Below, piece by piece: positions 25,501 through 38,900 of a stretch of 64,000 nt of DNA. The stretch is from Nematostella vectensis (Eukaryota > Cnidaria > Anthozoa > Actiniaria > Edwardsiidae): assembly GCF_932526225.1 (NCBI RefSeq), contig NC_064042.1, positions 4,819,001 to 4,883,000 on the forward strand. Reading direction: 5' to 3'. The notes under the pieces are model-generated. The model made no database searches, was not told where the DNA came from, and was given only the letters and a program-made list of their open reading frames with translations. Numbering within the stretch: position 1 is the stretch's first letter; each line of letters begins with the position of its first letter. Made by a program: the position numbers and the translations under genes.

Positions 25501-26981
25501 AAAAAAATAACATCCTACACTGGATCACTTAGACAACCAATAAAAACCTACGGAAAAACACAGAACAACTAAATTGCGTTAATTTTCGCTTGGCTATTGC
25601 CCTTTTAATTTGGATCATTATATTTTAAAAAGTATAGAAAATAATTAGACAGCTAAATCTAGCAAGGAAAATAATTTGCGCGTTTTGAAAAGCATAAGCG
25701 AAAGCAACCAGAATTAATATTCTTTCAAAGTTAACTTAATATTGCCTTGGAACACGAAGCGATTGTACTCTTCGCAAGGCAGTGCTTGTTATTTGTACGT
25801 TTTTGTTGTTTTTATTCTAAGCAAACTTCGTTCGCACTTCAAAGCTGGAACCATTGTGTGGTTACTTACGTATATTGAGAAAACTAAACTTCTGTCCCTT
25901 GTAAATTAATTAGCATGTCTTTATTTATGAGTATCTCGTAAAAAAGGGAGGCCTATAGATATTTATCAGCTTCTCTATACCTCAAAAAGTATGAGTTTTA
26001 TCTCTGTTAAGCCGGTGGTTAAGCTGTGTGCTTCGACCAGAAAGACTTAAATCTTTCGCGTCTTTCATTCTACATTAAAAACGCAACAGAAACTAAACGA
26101 TAACTGGCGTGTTGCGGTGTTTTTCAAATTGTATTAACGATTTCATGAGTTAGTTGGGCTCATATCTCGAGAAATGTGTATAACACCCTTGAATAGACCC
26201 TCCTTTCCTTCTTGTCGGCAATTACTCAAAAGCAACTATTGAGTTTCGTCCATTGTGGTTTACCAAAAAATAACCGCATCAAATTAATCACCTAAAAACA
26301 CTTGTCTTTCAAGAACATTTCCCCGTGTTGCGCCGAAGGGAATACTTTGTAAGTTATTTTTAGTAAGGATAAGACTTCTTTTTGGTGGGTTTTGCGCGGC
26401 AATTTACAGGCTTGTAATCCCGTCGGCGCGCACTCTCCTTGAATGACCGCAAAGCGTTGAATGAAAAGCTCTACACTCTTAATTAGTACGGCTAAGTGTG
26501 TGCGGCGATGACATGCTCAAAACTCTGAGAGTTCCCACATAAAAGGCCTTTTTTCACAATTCAGGACGGATCCGTATACTTAACAATACCACTGACACCT
26601 CTTAAACAAGTTAAACTAAACGTCACTGTCTTCGAGTGAGTCAGTTGTTATCTCGTGAGTGGTTTCTTATAGTTATTCGAACAAGAACAAGTCTTAATGG
26701 CAGAACTGTCACGCGGACTACAGTTAGCTAATGTTACAACTATTCTTAACATTTATCAAAGAGAATTTGCGCTGATATTATGTATAACTAAGTAAGTCAT
26801 TACCGAATTCGGTGAATTTCTCGATTTTCATATCCACTGCTAAGTTGTTGTTTTCCTCGTCACCACTTTCCTCCGTGGATTCCTCTTGTTTGGGTTCTTT
26901 TCTTATTCCCAAAATGTCACAAATGCTGTATGAAGATGCGCATGTTCTTTCAGATGCGCTGTACGAATCGGTTGTTTCCAT
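22510..26981 (-). CDS. Q50 paired-like homeobox protein with octapeptide and OAR motif (ARX/aristaless-type)
   Basis: A nuclear transcription factor of the PRD class. Exons on the - strand are 26981-26804, 23645-23368 and 23013-22510, joined in phase 1 then 0, giving 319 residues. An octapeptide/eh1-like repressor motif (YSICDILG) sits at about residues 18-25. The homeodomain is at about 107-166, with EELERAF, YPDVF, LTEARIQ and [13 protein letters not shown], and glutamine at position 50. An OAR-type motif ([13 protein letters not shown]) is near residues 295-307. There is no paired domain in view. Octapeptide, Q50 homeodomain and OAR together fit ARX/aristaless best; RAX, ALX or DRGX are alternatives. 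I start at the ATG at 26981; the open frame extends upstream only to a GTG. Intron 2 splits the homeodomain before WFQN, as is common in this class, and is filled by a minisatellite. The gene converges on UTX. Confidence 0.88.
23041..23350 (-). repeat. 32-bp minisatellite filling intron 2 of the homeobox gene
   Basis: About ten units of CATTCGACAACAGGCGACAC plus TAGAACATCAGA occupy nearly all of the 354-bp intron between 23368 and 23013, leaving only the splice-site margins. Confidence 0.9.
24418..24463 (-). CDS. Possible alternative first coding exon of the homeobox gene
   Basis: On the - strand an ATG opens a 15-codon exon ([15 protein letters not shown]) that ends in one extra base followed by GTTAGC, a possible splice donor. 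The phase matches the acceptor at 23645, so splicing would read SELK-EKPEESV in frame and give a 275-residue protein with homeodomain and OAR motif but no octapeptide. This rests only on frame, phase and a usable donor, and could be coincidence. Confidence 0.4.
24464..26803. other. Long AT-rich first intron of the homeobox gene
   Basis: I see no exon other than the candidate at 24418-24463. TAAT-core words occur (for example AATTAATTAGCATG near 25906 and ATAATTAGCATG near 24587), which could be homeodomain sites but are expected in AT-rich DNA. Confidence 0.4.
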
Positions 26982-29900
26982 GTCGAAATATGCTGTGTAT
27001 ATCTGATTGTAGTCAAATGATAAGCTTCGAGTTGGATGTTCGATCAGATTGTAATCTCCCCAAGAAACCTTGCACCAGCACAAATTGAGAATCACAAAGT
27101 CAAATCATTCAGCTTAAGACCGTGCATGCTTTGGCGGACTCTCTTGTGCTCAAAATCGCCACAGCACAACCAATCAAATCACCAACCCACATCGCCCGCT
27201 TATTTGAGAAACATTTCCCGAAAGGAAATATAATTAGAGTTTATTAACATTAATCTCTATCAAGATTAACATAACAATCCTATAGAACTCCAATAAGCAC
27301 CTAATTATATCAACATTATGGTGCTCTTATGAAATAACACAACCATAGCCGAACCGCCTCGAATGGGAGATAAGAATTCAACTCCGGACTGTGCGGTTTT
27401 CAACGCGATGGAGTACGCGTGGCCGTGCAAATACCCCTCTGTGAGCGAAGAGTTTATCGATTTTACGGCCCACTAGATCTTCCTTCGAAGCACTCGGCGA
27501 TGTTTAGCAAATAGCCCCTGCTTGAAATAAAAATCGAAATAATGAAATTTACACATTCGTGATAGGTATTAATTGATATTAATTGCCGCAATCTTTTAGG
27601 TGTCAAGTTGACGAAATCTCTTTAATTAACAGCGTCTAGCTTTCCGTGACAGCCGGATCACAACGTTGTTGCCCGAGTGATCAAGTTTAGCTTAGAAAAA
27701 GCCGACAAGAAATTAGGGTTTAGAAGCCTAGATGAGAATGTTCAAGGCGAGTTTGTACTCTTGAATCAAAGTTACAAGTGAATCAAGACAGCGAATCAGC
27801 AGTATGACTTTCGCGACCAGGGGTATCCGATGCCACTCAGACTTGAGAGTGGAATTTATAGTCTCTCTTTTAGTCTCTTGTATTACTAATTATACATTTG
27901 TTTGTATAAATTCTATTTCACAGCTTTGTGTTACTATTTTCAATCTGAGGCCCTTATTGAGAGGTGCCATAAGCGAATATATTTATCTTTGATTTCTGTA
28001 ACTCTTCCTTCATTTCAAGCCATAAGTACTTGTTAGCCACTAATTGAGTTGATTTGCTCGTTTTCCAGCACCTTCTGATCCCGTTAACAAGCTTAGAAAC
28101 AGCAGTCTAAAACTAGAACTCCACGGTACATCACTAAATACCCGTGATCTTTCATTTGTATACATAAGAACTAAAAATTCATCTTAACAAATTAGTTTTT
28201 AGAAACACGAAAATCTCTTAAGCTGCCGTGCGTATTAGAAGCAGTCGCGGTGTGCGAGTGTTTGTATTACACGGGTGTTTTGGCCATAGTTTATTCTAGG
28301 GGCTTATTTTGGCCGGTCCGTTTGACTAGTTAAGGTGCTATGTGAACTGAATCGTTTTCATCAGCTTGTCAAGTTCTATTGATATGCTATTAACTTACTA
28401 ATTAATATCATCCCATAATTACCAGCTTTGAGAGGCCGCGAGGCTTAATGAGAGCTTCTCTTCAGCGACAGGAAATCGTAAATAAACAGTAATAAAAACT
28501 CGGCGTCTCTACTGTGATTGTGATTGGCGTTTCGTGGAGCTGACTCGTGGGGATTTGATTTGCTCTCTTCTCTCGACACAGGAGACCTGGATATTTGTCA
28601 ATAACTTGAAGTGTCTGAGGCTAATAAAACACTCATTCTAGCTCCTTTCCCTGTCTGACACGACGTATGCTATGCCAAACACTCCTCTATCGCAGTCCAA
28701 CTGAACCCAGCGGCATTTTCGCCCGCTTCGCTTCAAACCCTTAATCCCACCAAATTACCTCATAAGTAGAAAAATGAAATATTATCGTTATCATTAACAG
28801 TATCCGAAAAAGCTTCCGCTGGTTCAATTTTTCCATATCAAATAATCAAAAACATTGTCCACGGATTAAAATCTGTTGAGACGTAACTCGAATTGCTTTT
28901 TAATGGATCAAAGCCTGCAAAGCTTTCTACTAATTGGACCAAATTGGACCCCGCTATGAAATGAAATAGCAAACCGATACGTCCCTCGGGGCACAAAAGA
29001 ACCTTGTTGTTCGGAGACGTATATTTTTACATTTCCAGCTGGGAGTTTTGGAAACTCCAATCTAATTCTTTTATTTATAATATTTGCTAAGTGAAGAAAG
29101 GCTTTGCTGGATAACGATACAGATTTGTTTTTTTTTTCTATCAAGTAAATATTTTCAAGGTGAGATATTATTCTGTGAAACTATAAGAACAGCATGATGG
29201 AGTTCTCGCCTGATAAAATTTCTCATCCATTCAGTTTAAAACTTTTTTTAAATAAGACACACGTTAATAGAAAAAATGAATTCCTTTATTCCCTCTTTTG
29301 ACAGGAATAGCCAAAGACAGAGATTTGTTTGATGTGCTATAATAAACTTTTCGCTCACGTTAATTTGTGCTTGTTATAAAAACAAGGGCTTGAAATTTGA
29401 GATCTAAGGATTTTTCTTTTTACAATAATCACCTAGGTATTTCGTTCTAATTAACAAGGAATGTTTAAATCAATATCATGCCAATTATTTCATGCTTTTG
29501 TGACCTTCAAAGAGGCTTTAGTTTCAAAAGCAATGCTAACAATACAGTCTTTCTCACTTATTTCTCGTATTTTTTTCATAGAGATATCGGGCGTTATTTC
29601 ATTTTCAAAAAGCCTATTACTTTTTATTATGATAAAAACTCTTAGGTGTGAGGATAATGATACCAATACAGATGGCTAATCTTACAATTTTCCACACATT
29701 GACACTAAGTGTACGTCACACGAAATATGTTTCCCCTTGATGTTTTGAATGACTTAATTTCCCTACTCCTAAGATTAGAACCTTCTCAAGAAATCTTGCG
29801 CCGTTTGAAGCAAAAATAATTATTACTATTGATGAGCAATACCGTTTTTAAACAATCACCTAAATTTAAAATTGAAACTTTAGGTACCACAAGAACAAAC

Positions 29901-30864
29901 TATGGAAAGTTACTGATGGAATATCACTTATAATTATTATCATAGCCTCTTTAGCGCTTCTCATAAAATATAAATTAACGAGCCGCATTTACAAATTAGT
30001 TTTTATTTTCCATTCACGGGAGGTCTCATCTTGTCTGATGTTTTTATCATTTCTGTCATGTTTATATTTTCTCTAATCACCAAGCTGGAGCATATTCATG
30101 GTGTTGATACTTAGATTCAAGTGTTGATATTAAAGATTTTTTACGTTAAGATTATAAAATGGGCTATCCTTTTTCCCACTCGTTCAAAAGTATGAACTCC
30201 TGCATTAGAAATGGTAAATGGAAAAGTGATGGTAACGAGTCACACTTGAAAAAAAAATTTCTGTTTTTGTTCGAAATAAAAAGGTGAGAAAAAATGAGCG
30301 ACAAAAAAGGATAAAAATAGCCATACATATATTTCGCCAAGGATCGAACCATCGAACATTTTGGATAAAAATTGAATAAAGTAGACCATATATTCCGCTA
30401 TCTAGCGAACTCTACAACACAGAAGTACCCGCGCATTAATAGGGAGGCAATAACCAGGTTCCTAGCTCTGTTTTAGGCGGTTGTTCCAAGCACAGCTCGA
30501 TGTGACATGTGTGTCGTGAAAAATATCGAGGTGTATCTTAGCGCATTTGGGTCTCTTGAGAGCCTTTCGACTTCCCAGGTGGAGTACTCTATACGAGCAA
30601 CGCGTATGTGACTTCTTTTTCTATTCAATGTCCTAAAGAGCAAGAACTATATTACTTTGATTGAGTCACATCTGAACGAGAGAAAATACCAAGCTAGATT
30701 CTATTTGATCATGAGTCGTACCTTCTTGCCCTATTTATTATTTTTTATTTTTATCATCTCTTTATTACGGACACCTCAACATTATGGACACCTCGCTATT
30801 ACCGACATCTCAGTATTACGGACAACTCGTTATTTTGGACAGAAATACAACCACCCCAATCACA

Positions 30865-31160
30865 ATGGTGATGGTGATTATGATGGTGGTAGTGATGATA
30901 ACGAAGATGATTGCTGTGGTGTTGATGGTGGTGATGGAAGTGGTGTAGTGATGGTGGTAGTGATGCTAATGATGATAGTGGTTGTGATGGTGGTGATGGT
31001 GGTGGTAGTGATGATGATAACAATGATGATTATATGATGATGCTTGTGGAGGGACGGTGATGGCAGTCGTGGTGGTGGTGGGATTGATAGTGATAGTAGT
31101 GGTGGATGTGATGCTGATTGTGGCAGTCGTGGTGATGGTGGTAGTAATAGTGATGGTGAC
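30865..31160 (+). repeat. GATGGT/GTGATG trinucleotide-type microsatellite
   Basis: An impure (GATGGTGGT)n tract; long open frames on both strands are consequences of the triplet period. Confidence 0.9.
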
Positions 31161-31544
31161 ATGAAAATGATAGTCCGACAATGTTCTACTGAATGATGGC
31201 GATCCAAAAGGACAAGTTATAGCTGTAGTTCCATCCCTTCTTTCGCATGAAAAAATTATAAAGGAATAAAAAAAATCAAGAATCTTAAATAAAAGGGAAA
31301 TCAATTTAATCAGTTGACTCTGCGTGCATTCCTATTCCATTGACGCCAGTTTTAGTCGCCCTGGAGTAGAACTGAAATAGAAGTTGGACACCTTGACACG
31401 TTACGCGAGTGTGTTGTGTTTTTTTATTTATTTGTCACCAATTAAATGACGCCATCGAAAAAAGATACGAATGGGTTTAGTGTGAAAAGGCTTATGTTGC
31501 GTGTGAAACGTCGTGCGTGTTCCCATGATACGTGAAATTGACCG

Positions 31545-31690
31545 TCATGCGCGATGTAGACCGTTATACGTGATATAGACCGTGCCTGTGTAATATAGAC
31601 CGTGCCTGCGTGATATAGACCGTTATGTGTGATATTGACAGTATCTGCGTGATATAGACCTTTTTGGCCGATGTATACCGTACGTGGTTT
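31545..31690 (+). repeat. About 24-bp degenerate repeat (GTGATATAGACCGT)
   Basis: Six to seven diverged copies of a unit around GCGTGATATAGACCGTTATG. Confidence 0.8.
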
Positions 31691-32924
31691 ATAAAACCTC
31701 TTTAGTCGTCAAGTGTGGTGATTAACACAATGTGGCATATTATACAAAGGATAAATGGTATAAAATATAAACACATATCCAACATAACACTAAGTTCGAA
31801 AAGAAATTTTTGGGTTGTTGGCGTGGTAACATTTGGGAATCTAAAGCATTTTTATATTTCATCTCTTAGTCAAGGGTGCGGTTCCTCTTTTTATTTTACT
31901 GTGGTCATTCATTATTTTACAGACACGGAAAGTGACAACAATGATCAGTATTTAAACAAAAAAAAGTACAAACATCTAGAGCAAACACCGAAATCATTTG
32001 TCAACACAAATAGTACACTTAGAAAAACAATAACGAAACGAAGTTTAATTTGCAGCTATCAATCTTAAAAATGATTTAAAGCTGAACTTTTTTTATTACT
32101 TTGAAATAAAAAGATGGGGCAATGTAATTACGTGGAGTTAGGAGAAAATAAAGAAGCTCTCCAACTTAGTAGAAACCGACGATTACACATTAACAATCGA
32201 CGGAAATTTAATTTCGTTAAAAGTAAGTGGGCTAATGAATGTTTACCCACACTCACAAGCAATAATTCTTTTTCAATAACGTTGTTTATTGATGGTAACG
32301 TCGGCGGTTGACTCAAAGAAACCTCTTTACCGGAAAGGGTTAAATTCGCCGATTCCGTTCTGAATTATAGTTCCCTGCTATGGGCATCAAGTATCTCTGA
32401 CAAAAGTATAAATGCTCAAAAACAATATTTTTCTAATTCGGTCACTAAGATATTGAGTATATTTTAAAATAATGATCCATGTGCCTTTTCAAGAGTTGAC
32501 AAAACTTTTTCATTGTGTATGCGCTTTATGTTTTTTTCTTTGCCCTCTACTTATAGGCGGGTTTCCTGTGGTATTCCAGGTACGATGTTATTGGCTAGTT
32601 AAACTCACGTGGTATGCTCAGCCGCCATTTTTGAAAACCGTCGAAAATATTACTTTGTTGTTGAAGTTTTTCGGAGCAAATTTACAATTTGTAACCCCTT
32701 ACTAAAGAATACTGATAGTTTGAAATTTTCACTGGGAAAAGAACCAATTAACTATAAACTTATGATGAAGCAAGCGTGAGTAACGATGGTTTTATATTTT
32801 TTTTGTTTGCGAGAGTTCTTTCGAATGTAGAACAACTTTTCCTTTTCATCAAGGTTTTACGAAACTCCTTGCCTTTGATACTTACATATGTACAAAATGA
32901 TAATTTTTTGTTATTTTTAACCAG

Positions 32925-35900
32925 GGGCAGTGACCCGTTTGAAGAAGAACCTTTGCCAAGGACGTTCTACCATCCGTCACAAGCTAAAGAACTTTCAAAA
33001 CGAGAGAGAGGGGTAAAATATAATACTTAACTTAAGTTAACTTATAATAACTAGGCTTAAGTACTTAATTATAACTTATAAGCTTACTAATAGAAATTCA
33101 ACTAAAGTAAAAAGAGCTAAAGTATAAATTGTGAAAAAATGGATCTGAAATACAAGTCCAGAAGGTATCTTTTTCCACCTTTCCCTGGTAAGCCCATCTT
33201 CCAGATGGAAGATTCCTCTGAGCTTTTGCGCATGTCCAGGTGGTACCAAACAAAACAAAGTTATGCACCAGTCAATTGAAACCACTGCACCATTACCCCC
33301 GGGACATAGCGGGGAAATTAACATTCATGTGGTGTGAAATGTGAGTTACTTTCCCGGTTACCGGGGCCTGTGATGCTGTTAAAACCCCCAGTGGTTACCG
33401 ATAACGTCCCACTATCGAAAGCCATACTTTTCTTTGAGCTGACATGTTCAGTGAACTAAACTTCGATGGCAAAAAAAGCGGGTGCATGCTACGCCCACTT
33501 TCGGGCCCTCTCTAGTATTTTCAGCACAGGCTACCCCAAATTTAAAAATCAACAGGCATCAGTAGATATAGCGAGTAAACAATATTTTTTCAGTCAATAC
33601 TATCGGAGATTTAGATTTCCAAGCATCTTTATTGAAAGATTATAATTTGAATATGCCGGGAAAAAACCGGGGGAGCCCAACGGCTCACCGTTAATTCCCT
33701 GCCCCCTTTCCCAGCCTGTTGAGGGCTTCTGTTAAATCCCCTGTCCCCCGGTGGACTACAGGTGTTAAATAGGTGTTAAATCCCCCGCATGACCGTGCTA
33801 CCTCCCGGTATGTCCCGGGGGTCGGGGTGCCGGGCTGTCAATTGACTGGTCAGTGTTTTTCCTCTAGGTGGGCCATTAGCCTATATTCGGGTTCAGGAGA
33901 ATGGAAAATTATTGCTTTCTTAATGAATATCTCAACAAACGTTTTCACCAGGTTTGCTTGGTAGCTAATGAGGGCTTAAAAAATCCCATGGAAAAAGTAA
34001 ATAGTCCAGAAGACCTCAAATTCCTGGACGGTGTCAACAAACTCAAGATACATGAGGTACCAACAAGAGAGAATGGTTTACCAGCCGACTCATCTTCATC
34101 GCAATTCAATGAGTCATGGCCAAGTACTGATAGAACACTTTCAGTCGGGACACCCCAGAGTGTCATCTCAACTCCTGAGATGACGCAGCCAATGAGAGAG
34201 TGGCTAAAAAAGAGAGAGGGAGGACCTACAAAGTCAACCCTGGGATGGTAATGTATCTGCATGCATGGAACACTAAGAGTTGGTTCTTACTAGGAAGCAA
34301 GCACAAACGCAAGGGCAAAACAAGTGAAAATCTGCCAAACACTAAAGCACAAGTTTCAGAAGATCAAGCAGCTGCGTTCTTGTCGTTTGTGTTCCAGTGA
34401 AATTTAAAAAAAAAAATCAAGCCTTTGGTGCTTGTGTTCTAGTGAGAACCAGCCATAAAGCCAGGTGCACACTAGCCACACAGGGTTAAATAGCATGTTG
34501 TCCTGTTATAAGCAACATTAGCATATAACATAAGTGAAGCATAAAGTGCAACATAAAGGTACCCCTGTTTGCTTAGTGCAGAGAAAAAAAAAAACACCCA
34601 AGCTGTAACAACAATATAACAATGAAATAGAACTTTTTCTGTTATGCTATTTAGATATGCATATTGCTTGTGTTCCCATGTCTCTATTGCGCACTACATT
34701 TAAAAATTATTTTGGATAGCCATCTTCTCCAATTTTACTTTTAAGACAATATGTAGTTATGTAAAATTTTTGCTGAAGAATTTTAGCAAATACATTTCAG
34801 TAAAGCTGCATTCTGGTCTTTCGTAGATTTACAAGGGAAAGTGTATTTTTGAGACCAATGTTAAAACATATTCCAACATGGATAACTTTTGCCAAGAAAA
34901 AAACATTGTTTATGAAGCCGTTTCCTGAAACTCTGACAATGTTTTTCAATTGCTATTAGGTTTATCAATAGGTTCCGCAATGCTCCGCCCACTTCACGGC
35001 AGCACAGAGATAGAGCAGGCTTACCCAGTGGCAGTAAGGGGGGCGATTTTTGGTGGCTGTCTCCTCCAAGCAGTAGTTCTACGCCCTTAGGAGACACACC
35101 TCCACAGAGACTGTTGTCACCACATAAAAGCCCCAAACTTACCCCAAGAAAGGTAAGTTTGTTGTAAAATAATAAAACTCCAACCCCCAGAATTATCTAG
35201 GGGATTTTTGTTTAAAATCAAATATATGAAGCAACAATGAATATGTCCCCCTCTACCTTTCTTAGGCCTCGCTTACATAGCATTAAATATTGTGTTCCTT
35301 GGTGCCACAGAAGTAAGCATAATCTTTATGCAGAAGATGAGCTTTGCTTGGAATTTTCTCTGTATAGAAAAAGGGGGGTAGAAAATTACCCAAAAGTAAA
35401 ACAGAGGATGCAGTATTCATCATGTAATTTTTCTTTGTTTTTATGTCAGGGTTCCAGTACTTTGTCATCATCAATTGATATAGCAGACAAAGCAACATCT
35501 GATTTACAAAAAAGAGCTACTGAGCTTTTAGAAAAAAGGTAGGAAAGATTCATTATTTATTATCAGCTGAGTGTTGTAAATGATTATGAATTTCTCTCTC
35601 TCTCTTAGTGAGACCACTTTGGACAGTACAATCTCCACAGAACCTTTCCCAAATCTTGTAAAGCCCCATCTCATTCAAGCTCCACTCAAACAAACATCTG
35701 TCAGTCAACCAGAAACTCACATTGCATACAAACAAAAAAGAGACATCAACCCAGAAAATGACATCCTATACCAGTGGCGGCTCGCCAGGAAGATGGAACA
35801 AGCCCAAGAAAAGGCTGGTAGAACATTAGCGGCCGCTATTAATCCTTGGAAAGCAGGATACCAAGGAAGGGTTGGATCTGACATTCAAACAATGAGAGGC

Positions 35901-38900
35901 AGGCAACCAAGAGCAAGTGATACAGGCTACACTGAAAGTAGAACAGGTCCTGAGCAACTTGGAAATATATCAAACACCCAACACAAACCATCAGCACCTC
36001 ATCTCAATGATGGTAATGCTCTGGTGATAGGTCACCATCATGCAAGGGTGCCGCCACATTTGCATTTGTCATGTGACATTATTCCCTGTCCACATCATGA
36101 CCATGGCAACCAGCCTAGGTATACTGGTAACCATGACAACCAGCCTAGGTATACTGGTAACCATGACAACCAGCCTATGTATACTGGTAACCATGATGAC
36201 CAGCATAGCAACCAGTCAAGACACCCTGGTAACCATGATGACCAGCATAGCAACCAGTCTAGATGCCCTGGTAACCATGGCAACCTTCCTAGCAACCAAG
36301 TAGGTCACACTGGTAACCATGGTGACCATTACACCAACCAGAAAAGCTATCCTGGTAACCAAGGTGATGGGGATGTAAGACATAGTTTTGATGGGGGAAT
36401 AGTTACAAGGGAATCAGTTCAAAATCAAGAAAAGGTTGACCCACCAGATGAGCACATCCTTCAGCAGGAGGATACTGCTGTAGCTCCTCCTGATAGCATG
36501 CAGGGAAGGGATAGAAGAAAAGAAGCAGTTAGTGTTGATGGTGACAAGGAGGCTGGTAAACAAGCAGAGGAGGATAAGGAGAACAAAAAGCCAAGTGGCA
36601 TAGGAGGGAAGTCAGGGAACACTGATGTGCTGGGAAGTGTTATCAGCAAGGTACTGTTTGATGTATTAACAAACAATTTGGTCATAGCACACAATGATAA
36701 TGTTGTAAGCAGCAGTGGCAAAGCTGTACAAGCTCTCTTTCTAACCATGCCCTTCCAACAGCTGCCATACTGAAGAGAGCATACTAACATAGTACATATC
36801 CAACCAGGCCCTTCCAACAGCTGCATACTGAAGAGAGCATACTAACATAGTACATATCCAACCAGGCCCTTCCAACAGCTGCATACTGTAGAGAGCATAC
36901 TAACATAGTACATATCCAACCAGGCCCTTCCAACAGCTGCATACTGAAGAGAGCATACTAACATAGTACATATCCAACCCTGCCCTTCCAACAGCTGCCA
37001 TACTGAAGAGAGCATACTAACATGGTACATATCCAACCAGGCCCTTCCAACAGCTGCATACTGAAGAAAGCATACTAACATAGTACATATCCAACCAGGC
37101 CCTTCCAAGAGCTGCATACTGTAGAGAGCATACTAACATAGTACATATCCAACCATGCCCTTCCAACAGCTGCCATACTGAAGAGAGCATACTAACATAG
37201 TACATATCCAACCCTGCCCTTCCAACAGCTGCCATACTGAAGAGAGCATACTAACATAGTACATATCCAACCAGGCCCTTCCAACAGCTGCATACTGTAG
37301 AGAGCATACTAACATAGTACATATTCAACCATGCCCTTCCAACAGCTGCCATACTGAAGAGAGCATACTAACATAGTACATATCCAACCCTGCCCTTCCA
37401 ACAGCTGCCATACTGAAGAGAGCATACTAACATAGTACATATCCAACCAGGCCTTTCCAACAGCTGCCATACTGAAGAGAGCATACTAACATAGTACATA
37501 TCCAACCAGGCCCTTCCAACAGCTGCCATACTGAAGAGAGCATACTAACATAGTACATATCCAACCATGCCCTTCCAACAGCTGCCATACTGAAGAGAGC
37601 ATACTAACATAGTACATGCCCTTCCAACATATGCCATGTAACACTGAAAACAGCTATGCTCACTCACTGTCTCTCCAGGTTGTTTCAAAGCATCTGTTCT
37701 CGGAGGATCAACTTTCTAGCAGTAGTGATGAGGCACCCCTAGTCTCCCAAGTGCAGGACCGTACAAAAACAAAGAGTTCAACTCAAGAAGACTCACTTTC
37801 CAGGTCATATGATAAGAGAAAACTGACCAAAGAACAATTGACAGAGACTAAGTCTAGTGTATCACCTGAAAAAGGTTATAGGGGTTCTGGTAGCGTAAGA
37901 AGCAGTTCTAGAAGAACTTCAGATTACCAACAACATGACCAGAATGGTAGGGGTGTCGATAAAAACAGAGGCGAACCCTCATATGGGAGAGGAAGGATCA
38001 GGTCTTCATCACAAGGAAGCAGTTCTTCTAGGAGTGATATAACCTCATCAGGGCATTTGTCAGCAAGTGCACCTCACAGTGAGTGGCATGGATCGACATT
38101 CCATAGTAGTAGGGGACTAAAGGAAAAGTCATTATTTATCAGGGGGGGAGGCTAATAAGTAGAATTTTTTAAATTTCTTGCCATTAAACACCACCAGGCC
38201 AGGAGAAAAGTCGATTTTGAGCATATTTTTTGAGGAGTGTAAAAAAAATTAGGGGGATCTGTGGGCATGCTCCCCTGTGAAAATTTTGCCATTTTTAAAT
38301 ATATGAAATGCATGGTCACTGGCATCATTCTTGGTGCTATTCACATTTTCTACTAACTGATTTACATGTACATGAAAAGCTAATCAACATGGCAAAGAAA
38401 TGCTTCTCTGTGTACCTCGTTATAATCTTGATGCATCTCACTCTAATATGTAATATAAAACACTGCTATTGACGGCATTATAAAATCCATGTTACCCATG
38501 CTTCATTTTTGTATTTTTAGTGACTTCTCTGTTGGCTGAAAGTTCGGATGAGGAGTTCTCTGATGATGAGATTTTAAAAGTATTGAGAGACAAGTCACAG
38601 AGATACAGAGAAAAACTCAGGTAACAAATTAAAATTATAGAGAACTGCTCCCTAAAGATTGGTTCTCACTAGGGCGTGAGCACAATTGAACACATTATTT
38701 TACTATTCTTACTAGGGCGTGAGCAATATTGAACACATTATTGTACTATTCTTACTAGGGCATGAGCTCAATTGAACACATTATTTTACTATTCTTACTG
38801 GAATGCAAGAGCAAGTGCAAGAGAGCACAACTGCTTTATTTTCCTGCACTTTTGCTTGCTTTTTCACTTTGATTAGCTCTTTTGTTTGTGCATGGTCTTG

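Larger units (their letters stand above)
26982..32924. other. Gene-poor interval, includes homeobox upstream region
   Basis: No supported exon is seen in about 5.9 kb. The sequence just right of 26981 should hold the homeobox promoter and the right part the unresolved 5' exon of the PROSER3-like gene (it must end in codon phase 2). Two tandem repeats are listed separately. Short open frames here show no family motifs. Confidence 0.5.

Noticed and set aside
26804-27095. Homeobox start at 27095
   Set aside because: The codon is GTG; the first in-frame ATG is at 26981, just before the octapeptide.
30657-31304. Open frames rich in Asp/Gly or His
   Set aside because: Triplet-period microsatellite translations.
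32776-33030. Single-exon start for the PROSER3-like gene at 32776
   Set aside because: The hydrophobic leader before SDPFEEEPLP is unlike the rest, and a good acceptor lies at 32924, so the start exon is probably further upstream.
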